Shown here piece after piece: positions 13,121-25,279 of a DNA stretch of 64,000 nt. Position 1 is the stretch's first letter, and each line of letters starts with the position of its first letter. The DNA is from Isoetes taiwanensis (Eukaryota > Streptophyta > Lycopodiopsida > Isoetales > Isoetaceae). A program made the position numbers and the translations under genes. The notes below the pieces were generated by a model. The model did not search any database. It saw only the letters and a program-made list of their open reading frames with translations, and was not told the origin of the DNA. The DNA is taken from NCBI GenBank assembly GCA_021234155.1, contig JAJEKV010000030.1, forward strand, positions 3,572,761-3,636,760, given 5' to 3'.

Positions 13121-15587
13121 CCAATGTATTGTACACAAATACAATTGGGATGGAAAGTACTTTATACAACGTAAGCATGAACCCCGCTTCCATTTCCAAG
13201 AGACACCGAAGCCCATTTATACAAGATCGCAAGAGATTTTCACAAGTATCAAAGCAGCCACCGGGTTTATGTCCCCTCGGATTGACTTCCCTACTAACTA
13301 TGTTGGTAGCTCACCAAAGCACTGGTTATTTTCCTACTATGTTGGTGTCCGCACAAGTGCCCCCCAACATAGCAAGGCTGCCATATATCACTAAAATTAA
13401 ACTATCTAATATTTAAAGAAGCATAGCAAGGCTCATCGATATCACTACGATTGCACTATCTAGTAATTAAAGAACCGATCCTAGTTTAATCCAGAGAGTA
13501 AATTTAACTATAGTGCTGCTCTAATTTCTCTAATGACCATCTTTGTACACTTCAACCAAGCATGATGTGGAGGGCATGACATGTTTTGAATGGCAATGGG
13601 AAAGTGTTTCCAATAATAAAGATAAATATTTGTTTTAATATCACGCCACAATAATAAAGAAAATATGGGGATGATAGTGCTAATCCTCTTCTAAGAAATA
13701 CAAAACTTTATAGTATTTGATGGCTCCAACCCCGATGTGCTTTGTTATCTCTAGATCTACGTAATTACAAATTCTACATGCATTGAGAAGGATATCCACT
13801 CATTTAATATGGCAATTTTTTTTATCGCTTTTGTAGCTTCAAAGAATTGCCCCTCGGCCTCCTCCAACCATGCTCGTCCATAATGATGCTGAAGGCTCTC
13901 AATTTTATGTCAGATATTATTGAGTTGAATACTTGACAACTTTTCTGCAGCAAACATGCATAGGTGTAGGAAGACAAAATGAAAAATAAAGGTAATATTA
14001 TTAAGCTTTTTACATTCAAATCCTCCATCCGGGCCAAGTAGATCTAGGACCTCCTTTGCACAACTATTCTATCCTCGAACCATTGTATTCCATGATATGA
14101 GATCCTGCATCTTTTAAACGCTTTAAAAGATTCTTCCGAGTTGCTACATTTTGCACGCCAACTAGAGCAATGGCCATACCTAATATTTGTTTTATAATGA
14201 TCCCTTTAAAATTTCACTATGGATATGCATTGCCATTGTAAACACCCCCATCACCGCAAGCATGCAAAGCACTTAAGCAGCATCAAGCCCTTTGCTTTCA
14301 TGTAGTCTATTCAACTTTACATAGCCTGTATAGTCTTGCTATTGCAGCAAGGTCTTGTTAGTTGCATGCACAAAAAAATTGAATAGGAGCAAGGTCAGAA
14401 TGGAGTAAAGTTATCATTAGTAGAAACACATACAATGGCCACATTACCTCAAATCCAAATCTCATATATTTTTTTTATTATACAATATGCTAAAGTCGAT
14501 AGAGCACTAGCGGCTTCATTATGTTTAGACCATAATCCATATGTTATCAATCATAGTTTTTCTGAATCATATATGTACGTAAGCATCAGTAATGCTTGGT
14601 TCATGGCACCTTGCCTAGATTGAAGCATATATGTAGTTACAGGTCAATCCTAGGAAGTGTCTCATATTGTGATTTATGGCCAACGACAATTGGATTGACT
14701 TTAAAAGCATCTTATACTTGTGTAAATAACATGATGAAGCATTTTCTATAGTACAAGATTTGATAACATCAAGAAAAATTAACTTGAATTTATGAAGGAA
14801 AAAACCTTACATAGATCCATTCTGTCCAGAAACAAAGCTAACTTAACCTTACCATATCTGAAGCCCACAGTGACTCCATCAGTTGAAAAATCCATATCCA
14901 TCTAGAACAATTTCAAAATGAGCTTACTTGTCTCAGTCCACCACAAGCAATTTCACAAAGCAGCCATGATATTTCTAAGTTTTCCCCGCCAGAAAAGAAA
15001 GTTTAAGACATGATGAATTGTAATATTTCCAATGGATAATCATTCGATCATAGCTCAGAGGTACCAAAAAATTCTATTTCTAAATCACACACAACCATCC
15101 TAACCATCCTTTTCTTAGCACTCCTCAATCAAGATGCATTAGAAAGTAGAGTTTCCTGCTCGAATGCCTAAAGAAAACCACAAAGGTACATAAAGGTCGC
15201 TTATACCATCCAAACATAGACTGCTCAGATCACAAATCCAGGCACGGATCTATTGTAACTTCATCTCATATGCCAATTTACACCAATTGTTCTCAGATCA
15301 CAAATCCAAGCACGGATCTATTTTAACTTCATCTCATATGCCAATTTGTATTTTAGCAGCAGAAATTGAATAGAATTGGCTTCAAATCCAGGCATGGAGA
15401 TCTTCACAAATGGGTGTGATTAAAGCATTGTGCTGGCTCTACATGATGAAGTTTTTACCATTATAGGTGATAGGGGTGCTCCAACATCCAGATCTGCTAT
15501 AGCCAGATTCAATGCTTAAAGCCCTGTACTTATTCCTTTTCTCAAATGGGTTTCATGGAGGCAAAGAAGCGTGTTATAGGACAAAAC
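13121..15587. other. intergenic, no supported gene
   Basis: No recognised gene. A short imprecise tandem duplication (AGCAAGGCT...ATTAAAGAA, about 13370-13470) and the 68-bp duplication listed separately are the only structures seen. Confidence 0.4.
15224..15347. repeat. 68-bp tandem duplication
   Basis: CTCAGATCACAAATCCA begins at 15224 and again at 15292. The two copies are nearly identical through ATGCCAATTT. A third, much weaker echo (AAATCCAGGCATGGA) occurs near 15385. Confidence 0.85.
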
Positions 15588-17002
15588 TGTGACGTTCCAG
15601 CATAATATACGGTCTGAATACATATATTATACTGCCATGTCATGCGTACATATCACCATGGCAAGTATTTGAGAGCCGTAAAGAGTTGCGCCTAGAGGGC
15701 AACCTCGTATGTTGCACATGTATATTAAACATATGCAATTAAACCCCTTTGCCAAATGGCAAAGCCCCATTGGTCCCTTCTAACCTAAACCTAAAAGGTC
15801 ATGTAAAAGGAAACCCTAAACCCTTTCCATTTTCGCATTTTGGCCTTCTTGGGTCATTCCGGACAAGCCAAGCTGCTAGTCCGCATTGCCAGCGCCGCCA
15901 AGCCGCTTTTGCACAATAGTTCTCCCAGAGGCAGCTGCATTCAGCCCGAATGAAGGCATGGACATGATTCGAGGAGCAGGATCAAGCCAAGGATCAGGTA
16001 ACCTGTGGATTCCATTATTATGCCGCTTTAGGCCGGCAATGAGCTAGGATAGTATGGTAGATCAGGCCTTAGCGCCTTATAGATCCTAAGATCACCAGCC
16101 TTAACAAATGAACATAACCATGTATGTTTAGGTAGATAGATTAGATATTATTCAAGATTCTCAATTCTTTTATGATGATGATGTTCCATTCTATGCTCTC
16201 CGTATGTGGGGAGGGGGTAGAGGCCCCAAAACCTTCAAGAGAAGTGATGATTCTAGATAACCTCATTAATTCCCACCACGCGCCCATGTACAAGACCCCG
16301 CCTGGTTGTGAGTGGCAACTAGACCGGTGAAATAAGGAGGACTTATCCCTTCATTGACTGATCCCTCTGGTGTCTAAAGCCTACCAGGGATCTCAGCGGG
16401 CTAAGCTTAATGGTTTGCCACCGCGGTGGGCAAGGCATGAGCTCGACACCTCTTGGGTGATGAATCACCTTCAATGAGGTTCAAGTCGAAGGGCGCGGCC
16501 CTCTAGCCACCTCAGGTGAAGGGCATGCATGCCTCCTCGAGGGAGTGATCCCCTTCACCTCATCGGGCTGGGAGATGAAACCAAGACTAGCCCCTTTGGC
16601 TACGCACCGGCAGTGCTACGGTCCAGTCCCTAGACTCTTCAACCTACTCGCAGTGTACACTAGAGGGGCAGATGGAGCGACTATCCAACAGCCATATTCC
16701 TATGCCACCCCAATCCACTCTTATGAATTCTCCAGCCTGGTTTGAGGAGACCCAAGCCAGTCCCCATACCTCGAGTCCGAGCCTTGGGTAGGATCTCCCA
16801 TGTGATGATGATATTGTTGATGTGTTAAGTCTCGCAACTAGGTCTCGTCCCCGAGAGAAGTTGGGACAAATGACGATCCATTCTTCCTCATCCATCCATT
16901 GCTAAAGGATTGGTGTTAGGTGGATGGCCTCTACCGCTATCCGCCAAGGATGAACTTCGCCTTCCAATAGGATGGAAGCATCGAGAAGAAGTAAGGACGC
17001 CA
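15588..17002 (+). repeat. 5' LTR of the Ty3 element
   Basis: Starts TGTGACGTTCC and ends GACGCCA. It is collinear with 27303-28827, for example ATATTATACTGCCA, GAGGGCAACCTC, TGCACATGTATATTAAACATAT and AAAGGATTGGTGTTAGGTGG. About 85-90 bp present in the 3' LTR near 28569-28660 are absent here. Confidence 0.9.
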
Positions 17003-17006
17003 CAAG

Positions 17007-17018
17007 GGTATCAGAGCT
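17007..17018 (+). other. primer-binding site (initiator tRNA-Met)
   Basis: GGTATCAGAGCT lies 4 nt after the 5' LTR. The PBS complementary to the 3' end of plant initiator methionine tRNA reads TGGTATCAGAGC; here only the first T is replaced (G). This fixes the LTR end and the plus orientation of the element. Confidence 0.9.
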
Positions 17019-17715
17019 ATAATCTTGGTAGACCAAGATCGCACCCTCCATTTCCCCGATAGGGACTAATAAAGAGACCTTCAAAATTTCTGACAACAAC
17101 AAACCCAAGCATGAACCTCAAAATTGGGAAAAAAAATCCAATCCTTAGACAAGTAAATTAGGATAATGTTAAGTTAGGAAGAAATAGTAGGAACCCCTGA
17201 AAAAATTCTCGCTATTAGAGCAACCCTCACAGTAGTGCTTCAAGGCAGCTTTCAAAAATTTTGAACAAGGGTCTCTTTGCACCGTGGTGAGTGGTTGACC
17301 AATTTTGATCTAGATAGATGCATGATTAGAGTAATCTGATAGTTCGGGTAGCTTAAAATTTGAATTTAAGCTCTAAGGTATGTTCTAATACTAAGATATT
17401 GTTTAGAAAACTAAAATTAGAGCAAAAGGAGTGACACTTCACAGAGTGCTCCCATGGCCTTTTCAAAAGTTTTGAAAGTGCTTTTATGACCGTGGTGAGT
17501 GCTAGAGTACTCTTTGCCTGAAAGAACCTAATGTATTAATCTAGCAAACACTAATGCTTTACATAATGGTATAACATGAAATTGCAGGTCCAAACCCTAA
17601 AACTCCCAGACCTATAAATAGACCCTTAGGGTTCTTTATTTTCACCTTTCTTCTCCAGCTAGCTACTCTCCGGTGATTTTTAGGTACTCGGAAGGCGATT
17701 GACATATTTCAAAAC

Positions 17716-18379
17716 ATGGCTCGCACCAAACAAACTGCTCGAGTGGTTATGCCAGACGGTTCCACTACCGGCCCAAGTTCTTGTAGCGTAACGTAAGGCC
17801 GTGGAGGCTCGACAAATGAAGTCGACAAGAAGAAAACCCTAACACCAACCCAGATGTTGAGGAGGATGACGAGCAGCATCAAGACCAGCAAGAACAACCT
17901 CAGGACCCTGATGATCAAGAAAACCCAGAGGATCAGGGAAATAAGGAAGAGGAGGAGGACGAGTCAGTATTAGAGGAGCTAGCGCGTCAGCAAAAGAAAT
18001 GATCAAGAAGAAGAAAGCAGCAAAGAGAAAGAGAATTGCAAAGAAGGAGGAGCGCAAAAAACAGAAGGAGGAGTGCAAAAGGCAGAAGGAGGCCAAAGGG
18101 AAGGACCCAGAACTGCCAAAGAAACCCCGCAAGAAAACAAAAGCAACGCCGAGCAAAGGCGTTGGCATAAGGGAGCGGGAGCCCGATAGGCCACCGTCTT
18201 CTTCATCAGAGACAGAGTCGGACGAGGAGGCGCAGAGAGTTTCTCGCCCAGCAGAAGACTCGGGACCTTCAAATCGAAACAATGAAGAAGTTGCAGCACC
18301 ACCTGTTAGAACTAGACAACACGTTCAATCTTATCCTAGCAAAGATGTCATTCAAATTCACTCTTATGATAATTCATAA
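17716..18379 (+). pseudogene. charged leading ORF with histone H3-like N-terminus
   Basis: The first ATG frame after the PBS (ATG at 17716, context AAAACATGG) reads MARTKQTARVVMPDG... and stops at 17794. Its first nine residues are identical to the start of histone H3; H3 Lys9 is Val here. Another frame (about 17820-18001) continues as a very acidic, Gln-rich stretch with repeated DE/EE/QQ. A third frame (17999-18379) is Lys/Arg-rich (KKKKAAKRKR, RKKTKATPSK), then Ser/Glu-rich (SSSSETESDEE). I read these as one ancestral disordered protein broken by two frameshifts, either the N-terminal part of gag or an extra ORF. Joining the frames is inference; the three segments and their composition are seen. 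It lies inside the same element that carries a chromodomain. Confidence 0.6.
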
Positions 18380-20699
18380 TTCAGGCTTATCAAATCTTAT
18401 TTATGCTTCACAAGACCCTTAGCATTTCAATCAAATCCTTCACACCCGCAAGAAAGCCACATTATGGTCAATAATTCCTTGCTCAAATCAATCTTCAAGC
18501 ACTAGTCAACTTGGGATATAATTCTTCAATCATTAAAATCCCAATACAAAATGTTGCAAACGATCATCAGAAAGGTAGGGATTGACTGAGCCACAGAGCA
18601 ATGTTGATCAGCCCCATTCAATCATATATATGAGACGGATCAAACCATCCTTGGACCCCAATCATTCTTTAAGGCTCGCTTCACCTTTTATAATAGAACT
18701 ATCCGGGCGTTAAGGCATCATTCATGCTTTTCCAACTGAGGTCGCTGTTCATTGAACTATATCCCACAAAGTTGGCTAAGGAAATCGCTACTTTCGATTT
18801 ATCTCACATACCGCTTTTAGGAAAGCACATAAAGCACTTATATGTATAAAGCACTTAAAAGCACATAAAGCACTTATATGCATTCGCTTGCATCTTCAAC
18901 TGTTTGACTTTACAACCCACCATCAACGCTTCTCATAGGTTGTTTTTGTAGCTACAATATATTCAACGCCATCGCTTCTCATGAATATAAGATGACAATT
19001 TTCTAATTTCCTTATAATATGACATGACTCACATTTTCAACACCACCTCCTTGCATCCTCGAATGGCCAAAGCTCACAATTTACCCCAAGAAGGGGCCAG
19101 CACGAAATATTATGTACTCAAGCATGAGCGAAAGTACAAGAAGAAATTGAAGGAGTACCAGAGAGTACATGAAGATGTACGAGGAGTACTCAAGGTACTA
19201 TGAAGCAAATAATGTAACGTACGGGAGGGAGGAAGGCCAACAAAGGAGAACACCTTGAAGCCACCCCCGTGAGAGACACCTACCACCTAAGCTTATTTTG
19301 CAAAGGCTGCTCGAGAGATTCAACATTTTCGTGAGGAGCTATGGATCGCTAATTCTAATTGCAAGATTATCCCGCAAAATCTTGCAGAAATTCGACAAGA
19401 GCAAGCGAAAGTGACGGATGTTATCTTACTTACATTGCGTGAGGCAACCGAAAGCGTAAGTTGGTCCAAAGACGCTGAAGACTCCCTAGCATGTGCTCTC
19501 CATGGTAAAAGGGTCACCAGATGCCCGTGAGATATGAAGTTAGCTAGGTTCATAAAGAAGGAAATTTTGTAAATAAAAAAAAGTGTTTTGGTCAAGTTGT
19601 TAAGTGTAAGATTGTGTTTAATAAGATCGTAGTAATGGCATGTGTAATTGAAATTAATTAAATTGGCCAAAAATTCACTTCGAATCGCTTTGAGTTCTTG
19701 GTGAGTTTTTGAGGACTTGATAGTTGAGGCTACATGTCCGACGACTTTCCTTTGAAATGGAGCCGCTTTGGAGGTCAAGAGATGTATATTTTCTTGTTTT
19801 TGAGTTCATTCCCTGTAGGGATTCTGATGCCGTCATTCCTTGAAATGGAGAAGCTTCTAATGATTTTTTTGATGTTTTACAGGTTCTTGAGTTCCGGTGG
19901 CAGTATAGCATCATTTTTTCCCTTGCAATAGATATGCATTTATGCCTTATAAGGAGACTTGCCTTTATGAGGAAGAACACGCCCTAAAAGAACTATTTTT
20001 TAGGCTTCAAGGTGTCAGCTATGGCGGACTTTCTCAGACTCTATGGGCTCGCTTAAAAAAAGAAACTAATTGAGCTATGCTTTTCTACAGAAATCGAGCT
20101 ATGCTTTTTACGATGGAATGTTATCCGAGAAAAGCTTGATGTGGTAGCCGTTAGACTCAAGCAAATCGCTGGCTTGCATAACGGACTTTTATTCTTTGAA
20201 ATATATGTAACGCTTTGATGATTAATGAATACTCTGGTTTTATTGTTAACCGATCCAGATAAACTGTAAAACTGCGGTAAAGCAAAGTTAAATCCGGGTA
20301 AAGCAAAAAGTTAAATCTTGTAAAATAATCAGAATAAACTTGTGGCGGCGCTTGCGATGCCGAGAAACCCTGTGGCAAAAATTACCTATTCTAAACAAAC
20401 ATGAAAAAGCCAAGGAATTTTGCTTTTCTATGGTTTACGACATTGTAATGTATCACCTAATGAAATTTGGAAGAAGGTTTAGTTGTAGTTTGCGTAAAAC
20501 TATAATTGCTTAACACGCACGCCAAAATAGTCTTAAAATAGAAATTATTTCTTTGCTACTCCATGCAAAGGAGAGTTGAGATTGTGATTGTGAGATAACA
20601 TTGGTTTATAATTAACTTCACGCATGTTGTTGTTTCTCAACCAAGCACCGCAAAATCAAAATGCTAAATTGGTGAGACTTAAAAATTGGACAAATGAGA
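18380..20699. other. unexplained internal stretch of the Ty3 element
   Basis: This lies between the leading ORF and gag and has no domain I recognise. A coding-like plus-strand stretch at about 19300-19530 (AREIQHFREELWIANSNCK, then LAEIRQEQAKVTDVILLTLRE) looks helical and possibly coiled-coil. Another at about 19115-19195 reads KHERKYKKKLKEYQ. GCACATAAAGCACTTATATG recurs near 18830-18880. It may be a nested insertion or an unusual leader. Confidence 0.4.
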
Positions 20700-20759
20700 C
20701 ATTGTTGTGACATTATGCGTGTCAACATGCATACATATTGTAGCTAAATGTAAGAACTC

Positions 20760-21092
20760 ACCCACATAAAACGAGAAATGGGTGTTATTTGTTTACGTGC
20801 CATTTATGCTTGCCCGTGATGGCGAAGACGGTGGCACTTGTATGACAATTACAAGGCACATATATCCTTGCCATTTGTGCCACCAAAATGGCGCTTTTAA
20901 TCACACTTAAATGGCATATACATGGCATCTATTGGATGTGCCATTTATAGTGTCAAAAATGGCACAATAAATGTCACTTAAATGGCGTGATACAAGTCAT
21001 ATTTTTAGTTTGCCAATTAAACTAGTAGAAATGGCAAATTTGTGAAAATGTGCCATTTGTTTATGCCATTTTTACCATTTTTTGTAGTAGTG
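20760..21092. mobile_element. CACTA-like terminal fragment
   Basis: The right end reads ...TTTTTTGTAGTAGTG (to 21092), the reverse complement of CACTACTACAAAAAA, the terminal motif of plant CACTA (EnSpm) elements. Inward of it, GCCATTT/AAATGGC recurs in both orientations at least ten times between about 20800 and 21075, like CACTA subterminal repeats. I found no matching left terminus, so this looks like a truncated or solo end nested in the Ty3 element. Confidence 0.6.
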
Positions 21093-21829
21093 AAAGACAA
21101 CAAGCCCGATCCTACCTTAACTCCATCAAGATGCCACCGGGTTAGAAAGAGGCAGCATCAACTTGACCTCTTCCAAGTCCATGTTTGCGCATCACAGGAC
21201 TTGATAACATTACACGGGATCTAGTATCTCCAAGGCACAAAATGATCGAACCAAGAAGAGGCAGCAGAGGGAGGACACGACAAAGCCCTCTTACCTTCCA
21301 CTCCTCACCGATGGAAGGATCGCGATCATACAATCGCCAATTTAGCCCACGGGAGAAGAAGGAGTGTTTCATGCTCATTGCCCTCTTGGGATTTGGTAGG
21401 CATGCTCGATGCCTCCTCAACATTGACCATGTCATCCTGGGTCAAGAGGTCAATAGCTTTGAGCGCCTTCGACTTCATTCCATATAGACGACAGGGTAAA
21501 GTTGGCCGCCACCGCCCTATACGCCTGGATAGAAGGGTTGAAGATCCGTAGCGGCACTTCAAGGTGGTACGCCCACCAACATTCTTAGAAACTTGGGGCG
21601 AACAGTTGGTACAGCCCAAGTGAAGAAGTTCTTGGAAGACAACCCGGAATATCGAAGTTTTCAATAATAGATTAAACTTTCTCTCTCTTTCTATTATTGA
21701 TTGTAAAAATATTGTACCTCATGAATATAAGTTATGGCATTATGTATGTTCTTTGTTATATTTTTGTCCCCACAACTATATCATCAAACAAACCAATGCA
21801 ATAACAAACAAAACCTAATCATAAGAGTG
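21093..21829. other. unassigned stretch upstream of gag
   Basis: Frames on both strands are open for 60-110 codons (plus 21185-21487, minus 21326-21664), but they are mutual shadows and show no known motif. It may be the continuation of the nested material. Confidence 0.35.
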
Positions 21830-23163
21830 CAATCTAATGTGTATGCAGTTAGAGCACCTAGGAATGTAGAACAAGATCGACAACCTCAGGAACAGCAGAC
21901 ACCCGCAAGACAGTTTCAACCAAGGAACCTATTCCAAGAGTTTGAGGCACCAACCCCAGAAGAGGAGATATCACAAATGAGATCAGATATCCACGAGATA
22001 AGAGCCTTGTCGACAGGAGCACAAAGAATTGCACTGCACTGTAATGTCCAACTACCCAAACACCGCAGCGTAATAGACAAGGCGAAGAAGAGAAACTGAA
22101 AAAGGAGATCCTCTAGCACGGATTCCTCCAACTCTAGTTCCTCGACTCCACCGGTGAACTGAGGAGCAGATTAACGATCAAGAGGGACCGCCAGGGGGTC
22201 CCAACCGTGATAGGGGCAATTGAAGCTCGACTACCGAAGAAAGTCGACTCCGCACTAAGCAATGTGTGGATAGCAAGAAAACTGAACAGCTCGTGAGACA
22301 ACAGTGTCGTGATGGAAACCAAGGCTTGGTTGGATGAAATGAGAGAGTAGGGGAATGCTTATAGTATGAAAGATAAGGACAAGAGCAAGGTAGCAACAGC
22401 CAACCTCAAGGGAGCAGCCAGAATTTGGTGGAAAGGCTATTCCAAAGCCCATGGGTTAAGCAGTGATAGCTACAGATTCAAGAAGTTCTCCAAGGCATTC
22501 AAGCGTCATTATGTGCCGAGGGAACACAAGTGCCATATGATGCAACAATTCTACAGGTTAGAGCAGGGCAATAAGACAGTCCAGAAGTACACTGAAGAGT
22601 TCATGAGGCTGAGGCTTTATGTGCCAAAGTTGAGTGAAGGACACGCAATAGAGAGCTATATCGAAGGCTTGAATGACGAGATCAAGAAGCTTGTGAGAGC
22701 TATAAACCCCAGAATAGTGTCAGAAGCAGAGTCTAAGTCCGTGACCTTACAAGGAACAGGTCCCCAAGGTAGTGGACAGACGCAATAGTACTATCAGGAC
22801 AAGGGGAAAGCCACGGGAAGCTATAGCCCAAGAGCAACAAGCCCGGCAGCTGCTAGACCTCAGTACAACGCAAACTATGGAAAGCAAGGAAATGCAAATT
22901 TTGTCAAGCAGGATAAGAAGCAGGTCAGTTTTGGGGACAAAGAGCAAGCGAGTGGTTCAAACGACTCTAAAGTATTGAAGCAGTTCTTACAGTCCATTCC
23001 GAAGGAGAAGAGGCAAGAATGTATTGAAAAGCAGTTGTGCTTCAGGTGCTTCCAGCCAGGACATCGGACACACAACTGTCCCTTTGTGATGAATGCGGCG
23101 CTAGCAGAGCTAGGAGGATGGGAGACACCCCCGGAGATTGACGAAGAAGATGCTTGCGACTAA
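21830..23163 (+). pseudogene. gag: Ty3 gag (capsid and nucleocapsid)
   Basis: Capsid/nucleocapsid precursor of the retroelement. A Gln/Pro-rich N-terminal part (about 21840-22090) is followed by the retrotransposon gag domain from 22366: AARIWWKGY, FKRHYVPREHK, FYRLEQGNKTVQKYTEEF and YIEGLNDEIKKLV. A TAG at 22786 interrupts the same frame. Downstream (23038-23079) is a CCHC zinc knuckle, CFRCFQPGHRTHNC, with exact CX2CX4HX4C spacing. The region between 22090 and 22366 is frameshifted. The copy is not translatable as one protein. Confidence 0.85.
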
Positions 23164-23219
23164 ATCTAGGGCGAGTGCTACATCTTTGTTGCCATTGACT
23201 CTGAGAATGTTGAGAGTTA

Positions 23220-23540
23220 ATACCAGGTCATCTCAACGATTGAGAAAGTCAGAGCCAAGTCCTTCATAGTGTTGATAGACATGGGGAGCACCCATAATTT
23301 TGCTTCGCCAAGGATGGTAGAGATTTTGAAGCTGAAACATTTGAAGTCCAAGCCTAGGCCTATTGTGTTGGCAAGTGGGGCAATCCGATACACAGCAGAA
23401 AAGAGGTTCAACTTCACCATAGGCATGCCAGGTATCAACGTTGGAATGGGAGCAGAAATGATGAACATCGGCAAGTATGACTTGATCATAGGCATGGAAT
23501 ACCTTGGCCCTACCGGTTATGATTGATTGTGGGAAGTGGA
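23220..23540 (+). pseudogene. Ty3 aspartic protease
   Basis: VLIDMGSTHNFASP matches the active-site segment of Ty3 aspartic proteases (normally LIDSGSTHNFI). The catalytic Asp is present but Ser of D-S/T-G is Met. The flap-side GMEYLGPTGYD-like segment (normally GMDWL) follows. It is in the same frame as the gag zinc knuckle, after an intervening stop at 23161. Frame is lost at about 23527. Confidence 0.8.
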
Positions 23541-23689
23541 AAGTCACCTTAACAACACCGTGATGACAAGATCATTGAGATAACATGTAAAGAAGTTACT
23601 CCAATCATGCAATGCATGTCTAGTAAGAAGTTCTTAGATGCATAAAGAAGGAGCAAGTGGCCTATATCTTTAAGCTTGAAGTTGACGAG

Positions 23690-24660
23690 CCAGAGACAGA
23701 GGAAGACAAAGAGGCCAAAGCATTGAGCAAGCTGCCAAAGCCAATAGCCAAGCTAGTGAAGAAATTCCATGATTTGTTCCCGTGATAAGATCAAGCAACT
23801 TTCACCTTGCAGAGGAGTCGAGTGTGAGATAGCACCTGAGCTAGGGACGAAGCCAACAAGTAAGGCACCCTACAGAATGTCACCTCAGGAGTTGGTGGAA
23901 TTGAAGAAGCAATTGCAGGAGTTGCTAGACCTAGAGTTTATAAAACCTAGCGTCTCTCCATTTGGAGCGCCAATTCTTTTTGTTAAGAAGAAAGATGGAA
24001 GCCTTAGAATATGCATTGACTATCGTCAATTGAACAAGCACATCATCAAGAACAAGTATGCGCTAGTTGGATAAGATGATTTGATGGATCAGCTGCAGGG
24101 AGCAAAGGTTTTCTCCAAGATAGACTTGAGGTCAGGATACCACTAGATCAGAATTAAGGAAGAAAACATCCATAAGACTGCATTCAGGACGAGATATAGC
24201 CATTATGAGTTCACAGTAATGCCATTTGGATTGTCCAACACTCCAACAACTTTCATGAGACTCATGGATGACGTTTTTCACGAGTTTCTAGACACATTCA
24301 TCATAGTTTTTTTTTATGACATTCTAGTCTATAGCAAATCCTTGGAGGAGCATGCCCAACACTTGAGGAAAGTACTTGAAAAGTTGAGGAGGCATTAGCT
24401 TGGCGCGGTTATCCAAGTGTCACTTCGCGGCAGAAAGAGTAGAGTACTTGGGACATATGATCACAGTGGAAGGGATTTCCACCGATTTTGCAAAGATTGA
24501 AGCGGTAATTGATTTGGCCGATACCAAAGAATATCCATGAAGTGAGGAGCTTCCTCGGCTTAGCAGGGTATTACAAAAATTTTATCAGGAACTTTGCAAA
24601 GGTAGCAAAGACCGCTTAACGGACCTCATCAAAACGAAGAAGATAAAAGATTGGGCGAGT
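23690..24660 (+). pseudogene. Ty3 reverse transcriptase, catalytic Asp lost
   Basis: Copies RNA into DNA in intact elements. Blocks in order: [74 protein letters not shown], and [11 protein letters not shown]. The last should be FxDDILVYS, so the first Asp of the YxDD-type pair is Tyr and the enzyme would be dead. In-frame stops occur at about 24072 and in GYH-stop-IRI at 24145, with frameshifts after 24390. Confidence 0.9.
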
Positions 24661-25116
24661 CATTAGCAAAGGAAGGCCCATGCAATATTTGAGATGTTGG
24701 AGGAAGCTTTAATGACTGCCCCAGTCTTAGTATTGCCCGACCCAGAGAAAGATAAGTTGGTGGCAACAGATGCTACCAAGATTGCAACAGGAGCAGTCTT
24801 AATGCATGAGGAGATTGTGGTAGCATATGATTCAAGGAAGATGAACAACGCTGAAACCCATTACCCAACCCATGACCAAGAGTTGCTAGCAGTAGTGAGA
24901 CCATTGAGAATATGGAGGCATTACCTATTGGGAAGAAAGTTTCAATTAGATACGGACTATCAAAGTCTACAGTATGTCTTCACTCAACTACATCTCAACT
25001 TGAGACAAAGGAGATGGATGGAGTTCCCGAGGAGGAGTACGATTTGTCATCATGTACAAGCGACGCCGAGGCAAGCTCAACGTGGATGGGGATGCGCTTT
25101 CAAGGCACCCCCCTGA
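24661..25116 (+). pseudogene. Ty3 RNase H
   Basis: PVLVLPDPEKDKLVATDAT, then EIVVAYDSRKMNNAETHYPTHDQELLAVV and WRHYLLGRKFQLDTDYQSLQY, match the RNase H domain following RT. The TDHKSL motif of the family reads TDYQSL. The frame is lost after about 25030. Confidence 0.85.
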
Positions 25117-25279
25117 CGATGAGAGTCCATTGCAGAATTTGGCAAGAAGATAGAAGAAATGTTGCCAACGGACCGAGACTTCAAGGAAGCATGGGCAAGC
25201 CTTTCTAAGGAGGCAAGAACGGACAAAGAGAGGGAAACCTTCAAGCATTTTAAAAAGGAAGGTAACCTATTGTACCATA

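Noticed and set aside
17007-17018. Possible tRNA gene signal (GGTATCAGAGCT)
   Set aside because: It is only the complement of a tRNA 3' end, without tRNA arms, and sits where a PBS is expected.
17716-17796. A true histone H3 gene
   Set aside because: Identity stops after residue 8 of the mature tail; KSTGGKAPRK and the histone fold are absent.
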